Positions 32,113-43,602 of a stretch of 64,000 nt of DNA are shown here, in pieces; position 1 is the first letter of the stretch, and every line of letters begins with the position of its first letter. The position numbers were made by a program, and so were the translations under genes. The notes beneath the pieces are model-generated. The model was not told the DNA's origin. It saw only the letters and a list, made by a program, of their open reading frames with translations, and ran no database searches. The stretch comes from Gymnopus androsaceus JB14 (taxonomy: Eukaryota; Basidiomycota; Agaricomycetes; Agaricales; Omphalotaceae), in contig ML769471.1 of the NCBI GenBank assembly GCA_009733575.1, positions 1 to 64,000 of the forward strand, in the 5' to 3' direction.

Positions 32113-34342
32113 ATGTCGCGTTCGGAACCATTGTCGATTGAAAGTCTGTTGAAGAAGCAGAAGGAGGAGAAGGAGGCGGCTTCAAAGGTGAGAATAAATC
32201 AATTTTCTCGAAATGCATCTCATAGCTTCACAGCCGAAATTCCTGTCCAAAGAGGAGAGAGCAGCTCTGGCCATTGCGAAACGAGCTCAGGAAATCAAGG
32301 AACAAAAGCTCAAGGACGAGAATGCGAAAAAGGACAGAGCTGTCTTGGAGAAGGGGGCAGATGACCTGAGATATCGAGACAACCGACGCTATGGACATCC
32401 AGACAGAAATCACCATCATCCGCAACGACAGACGAAGTAATACCAACAATAATACTAATATTCCAACTGGTCCTCGAGCAGACAGAGGAATGCCTCCTCC
32501 TCCTTCCCCTGAAAAGACCGCGGAATCCTCATACACCCCTCCGATGTCTTCTTCAGATATGGACGCAATAAGGTCTCGTTACCTTGGAGTCGATAAGAAG
32601 AAACGAAAGATTCGAAAAATGAACGACCGGAAGTTCGTTTTTCGACTGGGATGCACAGGATGACACATTTGCCAATGAACTTCCTCCTGCAAATAGACAG
32701 GGTGCGCAAACTATGTTTGGCAGGGGTCATCTTGCTGGAATGGACGACGTTCGACCAACCTCCACCGAGACGTCGACTATTCCTGCCAACTTGGCCGATC
32801 CTCTGGAACGTAGAAAAGCCCTTAAAACTGGACTGGACGAGCGCCATTGGTCGGAAAAGCCTCTTACAGAAATGAAAGAGCGGGATTGGCGTATATTCCG
32901 GGAAGATTTCTCTATCAGTGCACGAGGAGGCCAGATTCCTCATCCTCTGCGGAGCTGGGAGGAGAGTGAAATTCCTAAAGCTCTTCTCGAAGTCATCGCG
33001 ACGATTGGGTACAAGGACCCTAGTCCTATCCAGAGACAAGCCATTCCTATTGGACTAAGCAATCGAGACGTCATTGGTATTGCTGAAACCGGTTCCGGAA
33101 AGACGGCGGCTTTTGTCATCCCAATGCTTGCATTTATCTCCTCCCTCCCAGCTTTCACCGACGAAAACCGCCATCTAGGTCCCTACGCACTCATTCTCGC
33201 TCCCACGCGTGAACTCGCGCAACAAATCGAAAGCGAGTCGAGGAAATTCGCTACACCATTGGGATTCAAATGTGTCTCAATCGTCGGTGGACGTGCTCTA
33301 GAGGAGCAGCAGTTCAATCTACGTGAAGGTGCTGAAATCATCATTGCCACCCCCGGTCGTCTCAAAGATGTTCTTGAGCGACATGTTCTGGTCCTTTCTC
33401 AATGTCGTTATGTTGTCATGGACGAAGCCGATCGAATGGTACATCTTGGTTTCGAGACAGATCTGTTGTTCATTCTCGACCGACTTCCCAGAGGCGCTAT
33501 AGGTGAGGGAGGAGCAGTGGATTCTACTGCAGCAGATGTTCCTATGGATGTCGACAACGGATACGGGGAAGGAATGGAATTCGAAGATCCTTCATCGGAT
33601 TCCAAGTCCAAAATCCGTACCCGTGTCACCACTCTTTTCTCTGCGACGATGCCTCCGGCTGTTGAGCGTCTTGCACGGAAATATCTTAAACGACCAGCAG
33701 TGATCACTATCGGTGAAGCTGGTCGTGCCGTTGACACTGTTGAGCAGCGCGTCGAGTTCGTCCACGGAGGAGAAGAGAAGAAGAAGCAGAAATTATTGGA
33801 AGTGCTCAACTCGGGCCAGTGGGGAAGTCCCATCATTGTTTTCGTCAACCAGAAGAAGATGGCCGACCTTGTTGCCAAGGAACTTGGTCGCGCTGGGTGG
33901 TCTGCATCTACCTTGCACTCTGGTAAGAACCAGGAGCAGCGTGAGGCGGCTTTACAGGCCCTCAGAGATGGTGCGGCAGACATCCTCGTCGCGACAGATT
34001 TGGCAGGACGTGGTATCGATGTGCAAGATGTGACGCTGGTCATCAACTACCAAATGGCATCAACGATCGAAGCCTATGTTCATCCGTATAGGTCGTACTG
34101 GTCGTGCTGGTAAGCTAGGAACAGCAATAACATTCCTGACAAACGAAGACGATGAGGTTATGTACGTGCCTTTTTTGATTTTTGGTCTCGATTCTCTAAT
34201 GGGTTTTAGGTATGATCTCAAGCAAGAAATCTCAAAAAGTCCGGTTTCGAAGGTTTCTCCAGAGCTCGCCAAGCATGAGGCGGCTCAGCACAAGGTATCT
34301 AGGGAGATGAAGAGGAAGAGAGATGCTGATGATCTTGGTTAA
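32113..34342 (+). CDS. PRP28: DEAD-box pre-mRNA-splicing helicase PRP28 (DDX23), three frame breaks
   Basis: Exon 1 32113-32187, intron 32188-32233, then long exons with an intron at 34162-34209. The N-terminus [27 protein letters not shown] and the [13 protein letters not shown] region are PRP28-specific. The helicase core shows [10 protein letters not shown] (Q), AETGSGKT (I), PTRELA (Ia), GG, TPGRL (Ib), DEAD (II), SAT (III), IVFVN (IV), [11 protein letters not shown] (V) and RIGRTGRAG (VI). PRP28 swaps U1 for U6 at the 5' splice site. The frame moves by +1 three times: near 32400-32440, in a T5 run at 32638-32642 (..FVF|DWD) and at 34084 (VH|RIGR, extra C). For an essential gene this suggests assembly indels. 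Confidence 0.92.
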
Positions 34343-34531
34343 GAAATCATCTTTCAATGTCTACTTTTTATGTCCTTGATAATATATATCCACTAAAGCG
34401 ACGCATTTCTTCGTCTTAAAAGTTCGTTGTACCTGATTCGGATTTCCCGGGCCGGCAGCATTCTCACCGCCCTCCTCCTATCCAATAATCTCAACAACCC
34501 ATTCCTCAACTCTCACCACGGCGTCCTTATA
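34343..34531. other. PRP28 3' flank and upstream of the first Crinkler/RHS gene
   Basis: No gene. The last part (ctcctatccaa..cgtccttataatggcaacg) is similar to the DNA before the second copy at 36825. Confidence 0.4.
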
Positions 34532-36629
34532 ATGGCAACGTCTATGCACTCTGGCTACTACTGGGACCCGAAATACCGGTCGAAATGGGAGGTTGCATCG
34601 GAACCTTGGCAACTCTTCCTGCAACATTGGCGCAAGGCGACCGACCCTCTTGCAAACCGAGACCGTTACACTCTAAGCGTTATTCCACCCCAAATCGTCA
34701 CTTCATTGGTCGGGGATCCGTTGATACCCATTCTTCGCGAAAACAAACTGTGGCGAGATTCTTGTCTTGAAGTCTTATCCCACACTGGTAGACCGCATTT
34801 TAAACCGCTATCAACGCGAGCCTCGATCTGGAGTGGTTATCACAGGCCAACCAGGTATCGGTGAGTGACTACGACATGAAGATTTGCTACATAGTGATTT
34901 ATGTTTGCTCAGGTAAAAGTGTATTATTGTGTTATCTCCTCACGATCCTTCTAAACCGTCTGCCGCATACCTGTGCTCCCATTTTCCTCTATTGTCATGA
35001 TATCCGTATACTTTTCTATGGAGACGTAGCGTACGAGATGGACGACGATGTGTTCAAATTCAAGTACTTGCCTCGACAAGCGAAGCCCGAATACGGTCCA
35101 GTATGGGCCCTCATTGATATAGACGACAATGTGGAGGAGCCTAAGGGTCTACAGGATTCAACTGTGTTTGCGGTACAGGCAGCGTCGCTCAATCCGATGC
35201 GCTATAAGCAGTGGTCGCGAATCCGCAAATGTGCTAGGTGGGGGCTTCCGCTTTGGACTGCAGATGAGCTTTCAGAAGGGTAACATGTTTCCTCTTGTCA
35301 TTACAAATTAACGACTGACTATCCTACAGCTTGAAATTACAGATTGATTATGGTAAACTAATCACTGGAATCGAAGCCTGGCTCAACACGGACGCGAGTG
35401 GTGGTGATACAAGGGTCATCAGCAATGATGCAAACAATATGTTGGCTGATGAGCACCGTCTTGTTCTTAGTGCAAAGCGCGCGGAGTTCCAAAGAGCTGA
35501 GGATGCAGTGGAATGTTTGCTAAAATATGCCCAGAAACGTTATGGACAAGCTGCGCAGGATGTTTATGACTATCTTTGTAACCCTGCCGACGTTGTTCAG
35601 AGACATGACAGTGTCTTTGCATGTGGGGGGCATCACGCGTGGACATTCGCAATGACATTCACGACTAACTTCCTGGTACATGGGATAGCAGACTCCAGTA
35701 GATTCATCGCCATCGACGTCAATCCCCCCAGGAGGGCCAGCGATCCACTGGATACTTTTTCACTTCTCTGGAAATCGACTCATGTCGAACAGAAGATGAA
35801 GAGACTTGCGGAGGAACTAGACAATCTACATCTAGCACAGTGGTATTCACTCACGCATAGGAGCCCTGCAAGTGCCACTTTCGCTAGTCACATCTATGAA
35901 GTGTATGTGCATCACACAATATGCTCAGGTGCTGCTCTTCTCTCACTCCAGCCGATGCGGAAAATCACTGCCGGCGACGAGCCTGATAGAATAACGTATT
36001 CCACAACCGCGGATGCCTTCTCAAAATACCCCCCATTTCCTAACCGTAAAAGGTGCAGATCACGATACAGCTCGAGTAACTTGATTACCCTCAGCTTCGA
36101 GCACTACTATGTGCCAAACCAAACCAGCGGTAGCCCTTTCCTCTTCGTTGAGGAGAATGACAAAGTTGTTCTGCTTGTCCTACAAATCAGTCTGGCGTTT
36201 GTGCACTTAGGATCACCCGAGGATTTAGAGGACATTAAAACTTTGAAGGAGCAAGCACGTGTGACTTTCGGTCAAGAAGTCGAAGTTCGATATGTCCTCA
36301 TCTGTCCTGTTTTCATTCCGACTGAACCTCGAAAGTGGAAGCTTCCTACCAAGGGACTTATACACTCAATCCAGGGCTCCATGTACTACCTCGGACTTCC
36401 GCTGCCATACATAGATCCCCAGATCAAGAATCAGGTCTTCAAGGAAAAGGAGTTGAAGGGAAAGGAGCGGGAAGAACAGGAGGAACAAGAGGAACAGGAA
36501 AAGGTGAAGCAGGCACAGCGGAAGCAGGAGCAAGAGGCTCAACCCGCACAGACATCAACCAAGAAAAGGAAACCTAATGTTGAGATGGACAGTAAACCTG
36601 AAAATCTCAGAAAAAAGAACAAGATTTAG
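34532..36629 (+). CDS. Crinkler/RHS-type P-loop NTPase, copy A, one frame break
   Basis: Exon 1 from MATSMHSGYYWDP; intron 34861-34912 interrupts the Walker A loop GQPGIG|KS exactly as in copy B; second intron 35280-35329; last exon to 36629. A Walker B-like ALIDIDD and a sensor-like FAVQAAS..RYKQW..WGLPLWTADEL follow, features of the NTPase linked to Crinkler/RHS-type eukaryotic effectors. The C-terminal domain (VVLLVLQISLAFVH, VRYVLICPVFIP) may be a diverged nuclease-fold domain. The end is a K/E-rich helix with KKRK and RKKNK basic clusters. Compared with copy B, one extra base near 34745 shifts the frame before the P-loop. Role (host-directed effector, genome conflict or other) unproven. 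Confidence 0.72.
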
Positions 36630-36856
36630 ATTTAGCATTGTATTATATAGTTGATCTCGTTCTCTCATCGTTCTCATTTTCATCTCTTCCCCGTCCTATA
36701 CGCTACCATTATTGGTTATAAAGGCTTCCTTGGTTTGTAGTCCTCAACGCTGAGCTTGTACTTTCGAGAATACCAAAGCGATTATTTACCTTGCTGGTTC
36801 AGACTGGCCGGGCCGGCGTGCACCTCCTATCCAACTCTCATTACAACGTCCTTATA
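36630..36856. other. Spacer between the tandem copies
   Basis: AT/CT-rich; no gene. The sequence just before the second ATG resembles that before copy A. Confidence 0.4.
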
Positions 36857-37623
36857 ATGGCAACGTCTATGCACTCTGGATACCCTTGGGACCCAGAAAA
36901 CCGGTCGAAGTGGCAGATTGTGTCGGAACCTTGGCAACTATTGCTGCAACATTGGCGCAATGCAACCGACCCTCTTGCAAACCGAAACTCGCACACTCTC
37001 ACTATCGTTCCACCTCACATCACCACTTCATTAGTCTGGGAGACGCTGGTACCCATCCTCCGCCAAAATGAACACGGCAAGATTCTTGTTTTGAACTCTT
37101 ATTCTACAATGGTAGAGCGTGTGTTTGAAGGACCTCGGAATCTCCTATGGAACCTCGCCCGGGTCAAAGGCCCTAAATGACGTTATTCGGACAAGGATCG
37201 TCCCGTGGATTGAAAAAAATCCCCAAAAAATCTCAAAAAATCTCAAAAACTCCCAAAACTCCTCCCGACGGTTCTACGTACTTCTATATACGTCCATTTT
37301 ACGAAGTTGAAGGCTAGCGCTTTGTCTTGGTGCCATTCACTAATGTCAAAAAGGTCAAAAATTCCGGTTCGGCGGGCTCAAATGATGCTATAAGCGGAGA
37401 AGGACTAAGACTTTGCGCCTCAAATGACAGAGGCGGCCAAAAGACTTTCCCCAGCTTAATAGGGAATATTGTTCCCACGGCCAACTAGCCTCCTCGTACA
37501 TTCAGAAACCGACTCGCTACGATTATAGGAACTTTTTTTATTATATACAATGCTATCTGATTATTCTAACAAGCCTCTGGTGTATGTACAATAAATTCTG
37601 CATAAAGAAATCATTGATCTAAG

Positions 37624-38987
37624 CTAGTATCTTGTGGAAGCACCATCTGCAGCAAGAACATCATTAATGCGGGTAGGCAGGGAATCGAAAAGCTTGTTGA
37701 TATAGTCCAGGGGAATCCGCTTCCACTCTTCCTGCAATGCTATCCATAGTTGTTCGACACTGTTCGGCAGTGGGGAACGAGAGTGGATACGGGTTTCCAG
37801 GTACCACCACACATTTTCGATGATGTTCATATCTGGAAATCTCGAAGGCCAGGGTAGGATGCAAAGTTTGTGCTTTTTGAACCACTTCTGTGCAACCTTT
37901 GATGTGTGTTCCGGGTTGTTGTCTTGTTGAAACACATAGAAGGTGTCAAGATCATGTGGAATATTGTGGTTGTCCAAGGTGCTGAAAAGACCATCCATCA
38001 AAATTTCTGCATACTTTGTTCCTGTCATTCTCTCCATGACATGTACTAGCCTACCAGGCCCAAATTCTGTTATACATCCCCAAACTATCACACTACCTCC
38101 TCCATGTGGCACTGTAAAAAGCAGGTTCTGCTCCTCAAGTGCCTCTCCCTTCCACCTCCTGCAGTATTGAACGCCATCAGAGCCAAACAAGTTGAATTTG
38201 CTCTCGTTGGAGAAGATGACACAATGCCAGTCATCTGCATCCAAATCCGACATCTCCTGAGCCCAATCACACTGCCCGACTGTATTTCTCATAGAAAGTT
38301 TTGGCTTTTTATGGCGTTTACAACCATTGAGTCCTTCCTTGGCCAACGCGTGACGAACAGTACAGGAAGGAACTTTGGGACAGTGAACCAATTTAGCATG
38401 TTCACTCATCAGGAAAAAAGGTCTGGGCCCAGGATGGCCCCAGGTCACTTAGGCAGCCTAGGCTACCTAGGAATAATGCAAAAACTTTGGACACCTCAGG
38501 TATCCTAGGCCTCCTAGGCCTCCTAAGCCTCCTAAGCCTCCTAGGAATTCTGGGGGCCATCCTGGGCTGTCCTGGGCTGTCCTGAGACATCCTGGGGCAA
38601 CCTGAGGCAACCTGAGGATACCCTCAGAATTCCTAGGAGGCTTAGGAGGCTTAGGAGGCCTAGGAGGCCTAGGATACCTGAGGTGTCCAAAGTTTTTGCA
38701 TTATTCCTAGGTCACTTAGGCTGCCTAAGTGACCTGGGGTCATCCTGGGTGCAGACCATTTTTCCTGATGCTGCATCGAACCTTCCCAAGGTCAATACTG
38801 TTGATCATATCCTCCATGACAGCTCCTGGAATTCGATGGGGTTGACCAGAGGATTTTTCTGGCATTTATAAGGGTCCCCAGTATGCTTCATGTCCCGATA
38901 GTTTTCACTGACTGTTTTATGGTCCATATGAAGGAAGTGAGCAATTTCTTGGAAGGACTTGTGCTGCTCATCCCACATGTAAGTCAA
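37624..38987 (-). pseudogene. Tc1-like DD34E transposase, split by a palindromic MITE
   Basis: The N-terminal helix-turn-helix (WDEQHKSFQEIAHFLHMDHKTVSENYR) lies at 38987-38805. A frameshift near 38800 and the palindrome follow. From 38407 the catalytic part is open to GASTRY at 37624. It shows WHCVIFSNESKFNLFGSDG, HGGGSVIVWGC, FQQDNNPEH and PDMNIIENVW, with D and E 34 residues apart. The first catalytic aspartate is asparagine (SNESKF). The protein is close in type to that at 6587-7988. It is predicted inactive. Confidence 0.87.
38407..38770. mobile_element. CCTAGG-rich long palindrome (364 bp), MITE-like
   Basis: Arms of about 150 bp are almost perfect inverted copies. They start CATCAGGAAAAA and contain ggataccTgagg, repeated cctaggcctcctaag units and cctaggaataatgcaaaaac. 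The centre (38550-38625) has cctgggctgt and caacctgagg duplicated. Insertion is inside the transposase frame. No clear target duplication. Confidence 0.8.
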
Positions 38988-41332
38988 TAATCAACATTTT
39001 GTGGGTGTGCAGTTGGTTTGAGATGAGGTTTGGTGCTTTTTAGGTGGAGGAGTAGTGTCCCTTGGCTCGAAAGTGAGAATAGAGGCCATTGCGGCCCACA
39101 AAAGTAGTGACCAAGATGATGCGTTGAAAATTTGCGCCCACAAGTTGTGATGCAGTTATCATGCCATATTATGTGGGTCCATTGCTCTCAAACTGCTTCA
39201 GAATCTTTGCTAGACATCCCAAAATATATAAATTACAAGAATTACTGCTACCCAATTTATATTTTATTCCTTTTGATGAGATTTCGGGAGGTACGAGGAG
39301 GCTAGCTGGCCGTGGGAACAATATTCCCTATTAAGCTGGGGAAAGTCTTTTGGCCGCCTCTGGATGCTATATTTGGACAAGGATTTGGCTCAAATCTGGC
39401 CCCAAATGACACTATTTTGGGCTAGGTTTCATAGGAGATTCCGAGGTCCTGTGTTTGAACATTATAAGCACAAGCCTAGATCTGGAGTGCTCATCACCGG
39501 TCAGCCAGGCATTGGTAAGTGACTGAGATATGAAGATTTGCTATACACTGATGCATGTTTGCTCAGGTAAAAGCGTATTATTGTGTTATCTCCTTGCAAT
39601 CCTATTGAACCGTTTGCCATTTGCCTCTGCTCCCGTTTTGTTCTATTGTCACGATATTCGTATCCTTTTCTATGGAGACAAAGCGTACGAGATCGACGAC
39701 GATGTGTTCAGATTCGAGTACTTGCCTCAAGCAGCAAGCCGCAAATACCATCCAGTATGGGCCCTCATTGATATAGACGACCGTCTGGCGGAGCCCGAGG
39801 GTCTAGAAGATTCAGCTGTGTTTGCGGTACTGGCAGCGTCGCCGAATCCTATTCGCTATAGGCGGTGGTCGGACTCCCGTGATTGCGCTGAGTGGGGTCT
39901 TCCGCTTTGGACCGCGGGTGAGCTTTCAGAAGGGTACCATGTTTCCTCTTGTCCTTCGCAAACTAACGGCTGACTATCTTACAGAAAAGAATTGCAGATG
40001 GACTATAGCGAGCTACTCACAGGAATCCGGAACTGGCTCAACACCGATACAAGCAACACGAGTGACGATGCAAGCGACGCGATTGCATACGAGCACCATC
40101 TTATTCTTGATGCAAAGCGTGCTAAGTTCCAACGAGCTGAGGATGCAGTAGAATACTTGCTGAAATATGCCCAGAAACATTATGGTCGAGCTGCGCGGGA
40201 TGTCTATGGCTATCTTCGTTGCCCTGCTCGCATTGCTGCGAGACATAGTAATATCTTTACTGGTGGGGCACAGTATGCGTGGTCATCCGCAATGACGTTC
40301 ACGAGTAACTTCCTATTGCATGGGATAGCAGACTCTCATAGATTCATCGCCATCGATGTCAATCCCCCCAGGACGGCTAGCGACCCAATAGATACCTTTT
40401 CTCTTGGCTGGAAATCGACTTATGTCAAACGGAAGATGATGAAACTTGCGGAGGAACTAGACGATGTACAGCTAGCACAGTGGTTTTCACTCACATATAG
40501 GAACCCTGCAAGTGCCACTTTCGCGAGTCACATTTATGAAGTGTATGTGCATCGCACAATATGCTCAGGTGCTGCTCTTCTCTTACTCCAGCCCATGCGA
40601 AGAATCTCCATCAGCGATGAACAAGATAGAGTCACTTACTCCACCACTAATGATACCTCCTCGAAATACCCTCCTTTCCCTATCTGCAAAAGACACAGAT
40701 CACAATACAGTCCGAGTACCTCGAGTGCCCGGCCCCCTTTCACCCCCAGCTTCGAGCACTACTGTGTGCCAAAGCGATCCAACGATTCGCTGTTTGGTTC
40801 TTTTCTCTTCTTTAAGGAGAATGACAAGATCGTTCTCCTTATCCTGCAAATCAGTCTGGCGGATGTGCACTTAGGATCGTCAAAGAGCTCAGATGATATC
40901 AAAACTTTAAAGGAGCGAGCAGGTGCAACTTTCGGTCGAGAAATCGAAGTTCGATATGTCCTGGTCTGTCCTGTTTTCATTCCGACTGAACGGCACCCTC
41001 AAAAGTGGAAGCTTCCTACCAAGGGACTTACACAATCAAACCAAGGCTCCATGTACTATCTCGGACTTCCGTTGCCGTACGTAGATCCTCAGATTGAGAA
41101 TTGGGCCTTCAAGGAAAAGGAGCTGAAGGGAAAGGAGCGGGAGGAGCAGGAGGAACGCGACAAAGTGAAACAGGCAGAGAAGGAACAGGACAAAGGGAAG
41201 CTGGTGAAAGACAAGCAGCGGAGAGAAAAGGGAAATCGGGAACGGGAGCAAGAGGCCCAAGCCACACAGGTATCGACCAAGAAAAGGAAAGTTAACGAAC
41301 CTGAAAACCCTAGAAAAAAGAACAAAACTTAG

Positions 41333-42008
41333 GTTTAGTATACTTATAGGATTTTTACAGCAGCCGCGTTTATCGCGTAGCTGATGCGTTAACAATCATA
41401 AACTTGTTGCTACTTATCATGATTGGGATCGACGAACTGAGGTGTAGAAATCTACAGGTATATTTAGTTAACCAGAGGAGTAACATGCAGAACGAAAGAA
41501 AGATGAGGAAGGCTGCACGACTTGCTGTACCTTAAGGACACAACACGAGTAATCGGAAAAGAAGAAAGAACCAATTATGGCTATGGAAAAGAGTAACTTT
41601 ATTCAGTACGAGGAGTCTCGAGAAGAGAAAGTCTAGAAAACAACAAAACCCTGGGAACTTACCAGGATTTACTTAGAAAGAGGACACAAACTTAAATAAT
41701 GATATAGAAGGGCCGACCTCGAATACCCCATATCCACAAGACTGATAATATTTTGGAATTCTGAGCTTCCCCTAGCGAGTCGCAGCCATCCATCCAAGAT
41801 TCCAAATCTAAATCCCAGGCTAGTTCAACCTGAGTTATACCCTACAATCCACATCGCAATCAGTCTCCACTGAGCGTACAGTCATACTAGAACCCACAAA
41901 TGGATTGACCGATCCGCCGTTGAAGCCGACGTCAGGTTATCATCGGGAGCGATGATGGAGGATTGGATGGAGGCGGGTTAGTAGCATGGACGGGTGGAGC
42001 GGGTGATT
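41333..42008. other. Intergenic stretch, no gene seen
   Basis: Mixed AT-rich sequence between the copy B 3' end and a convergent minus-strand gene. No repeats or genes recognised. Confidence 0.4.
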
Positions 42009-42463
42009 TTATTGATCTGGACGATGGATGTCAATTCGTAGTGTTGCACCGTTCCCTTCATCGTTCCATTCCGTCTCACCAGTCTCAGATCCAGATCCAG
42101 CCCCGTCCCCTACGTTGCCATTATTAGGCTCCTTGTACCATTCCCATACGTAGTAGGTCGAGTTGAACATTGCAGTTGCGCCAACAAGAGAGAAAACAAG
42201 GTTGAAGCTATTTTTAGTGAGTCCGACTTGAAATCAAACTCCAGCAGCCCTTTCGTCACTTCGCGGGGAAGAGTGGGTCTCAGTACTCACCGGCATTGGC
42301 TGAATCAAGGCTGGATGCCTATACATAGAGTATATCGAAAGAACAAGCTCGAAATAAGCTCGGAAGGTACTAGATGTTCTGAAGATTGATTGGGCAGTCC
42401 TAAATACAGCTATCCGGTAGATGGGACCACATACTGGGACACAAATCCTGACCAACTAAGCAT
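42009..42463 (-). CDS. Small conserved protein, probably membrane-associated
   Basis: ATG at 42463 starts MLSWSGFVSQYVVPSTG, then LYLGLPNQSSEHLVPSE, YRHPALIQPMP, an intron near 42287-42220, and LVFSLVGATAMFNSTYYVWEWYKE with an acidic tail ending RIDIHRPDQ. One hydrophobic segment (FSLVGATAMFNSTYYV) is seen. The frame is interrupted by a TAG after STG and by a one-base shift before YRHPAL, so the exon map is tentative. I do not recognise a characterised family. Confidence 0.5.
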
Positions 42464-42603
42464 TTTCAACACTCTCTGGTTCTTTTCCTTCCAGGCTTTC
42501 TTCCTTCTCTCTTACATCCCTTTTTACTTCTTCTTCCTTCTTCTCAAAAGGATCGTAAATGATGCTTTCCAGATGGGCTAGAGCCGCCTAGAATGATATG
42601 AGG

Positions 42604-43486
42604 CTAGTACGGAGTATATCGATTATCGTTGATGAAATCACCGCGCACCCTCCCGACTGCACTCAATTCCTCGTCTTCTGTGCCAGTAAAAACTTCGAAT
42701 GATCCATCCGGCGCGTCGATCAATGCTTCATCAAAATCGTCTTCGTCATCCGAGCCCGGGGGATCTGGATGAAGTGCCGCACATAGCGAAAGTGCTTCAA
42801 ATATCGGTTCGACTGGGTAATCGGTAAATCAGCTAGAACGACGCGTCAAAAAAAGCAAACGTACGAGCTTCCACACGAGTAGGTACGATGCTAAGCTCCC
42901 GCATGTCCATGTCATCTTCTCTGCTTCCTCTTCCTGTTCTTCCTCCTCTTCTGCATTCGCTTTGCCATTGGAAGCGGGCTTTTCAGCAGTCAACTAGCAT
43001 TTTCATCGCTTTCGCAGAACTTTCATCGAGTTGGCAGTAAATGGAAGGATGCGTGTCTCCCCGAGAGACAGCGTGTAGCGTGATCGATGGGTATTCGATT
43101 TGGAATCCTTTTCCGGCTTTCGACATGTATATTAGAGCACTGGGATGCGTCTGTAATGAGATTTCGTGAACGGAAATGTAGATATATATCTTTCACCTTT
43201 CTAGAACGTAGAGAGTCCCTTCCTTGCCATCTTCCTCACTAAATCCTTCCAGAGATGGTTCGAGCGTAACAGAGACGGATTCCTCTTTGTGGCGCAATAC
43301 TGGAGGGATATCGCTGAAGGATGAGGGAGTAGATCCAACGATAGTTTTGTGTTCCTCTGGAGAGACGAAATTAGGAATCGAAGATATCAATGTTGCTGCC
43401 GCCATATTTTCGACGCGTGAGTGTAGAAGAGAGAGAAAAACTAGGGCGCCTAATAAGTAGTACACGCTAGCGCCCACAAACGGCAT
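42604..43486 (-). CDS. pICln/Lot5-like methylosome subunit
   Basis: ATG at 43486 begins MPFVGASVYYLLGALVF; the more typical pICln start would be MAAATLISSIPNFVSPEEHKTIVGSTPSSF at 43404. The PH-like core continues PPVLRHKEESVSVTLEP, LYVLE, then after an intron MSKAGKGFQIEYPSITLHAVSRGDTHPSIYCQLDE. The C-terminus is acidic (SDDEDDFDEALIDAPDGSFEVFTG) and ends GDFINDNRYTPY. pICln binds Sm proteins and PRMT5 during snRNP assembly; S. cerevisiae Lot5 is related. The first exon may be misassigned, and a one-base problem is possible near 42990. Confidence 0.75.
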
Positions 43487-43602
43487 CCTTATCTTTCAAA
43501 CTCAATGCACTCATCTGAATGCTCAATACGACGAAATAACGACAGCCTTTAACTAATTCACTGCACTTTCTAGCATATCAACCATCTACGGTCTACCGAA
43601 AA

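Larger units (their letters stand above)
37428..39362 (-). mobile_element. Tc1-like DNA transposon nested in the outer element (1,935 bp)
   Basis: Terminal inverted repeats of about 75 bp starting CAGAGGCGGCCAAAAGACTT are nearly identical at both ends. It encodes a DD34E transposase on the minus strand. A TA duplication is not visible; flanks are ..aaatga and gatgct.. . It contains the 364-bp palindrome at 38407-38770. Confidence 0.8.
37130..39449. mobile_element. Outer element (2,320 bp with its inserts), MULE-like target duplication
   Basis: Terminal inverted repeats of about 31 bp beginning GGACCTCGGAATCTCCTATG, with two mismatches. Flanked by a perfect 10-bp duplication TGTGTTTGAA at 37120-37129 and 39450-39459. 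A 9-11-bp duplication suits Mutator-like elements, but no matching transposase is present. The interior is mostly the inserted Tc1-like element. Confidence 0.75.
36857..41332 (+). pseudogene. Crinkler/RHS-type P-loop NTPase, copy B, split by nested transposons
   Basis: Exon 1 (36857-37129) is open through GKILVLNSYSTMVERVFE, then a 2,320-bp element enters. Coding resumes after the duplicated 10 bp at 39460 with the same frame (HYKHKPRSGVLITGQPGIG). Introns 39515-39566 and 39934-39984 match copy A. The last exon runs to 41332 with the same domains, a longer K/E-rich helix and a terminal KKRK..RKKNK. Everything outside the insertion is open, so copy B was intact before it was hit, whereas copy A carries a frame break. 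High similarity in exons and introns indicates a fairly recent tandem duplication. Confidence 0.78.

Noticed and set aside
33408..34046. Minus-strand frame of 212 codons opposite PRP28
   Set aside because: Shadow of the conserved helicase core, which has every DEAD-box motif on the plus strand.
42390..42581. Plus-strand frame with Phe/Leu-rich hydrophobic stretch
   Set aside because: Antisense to a K/E-rich minus-strand region; a low-complexity artefact.
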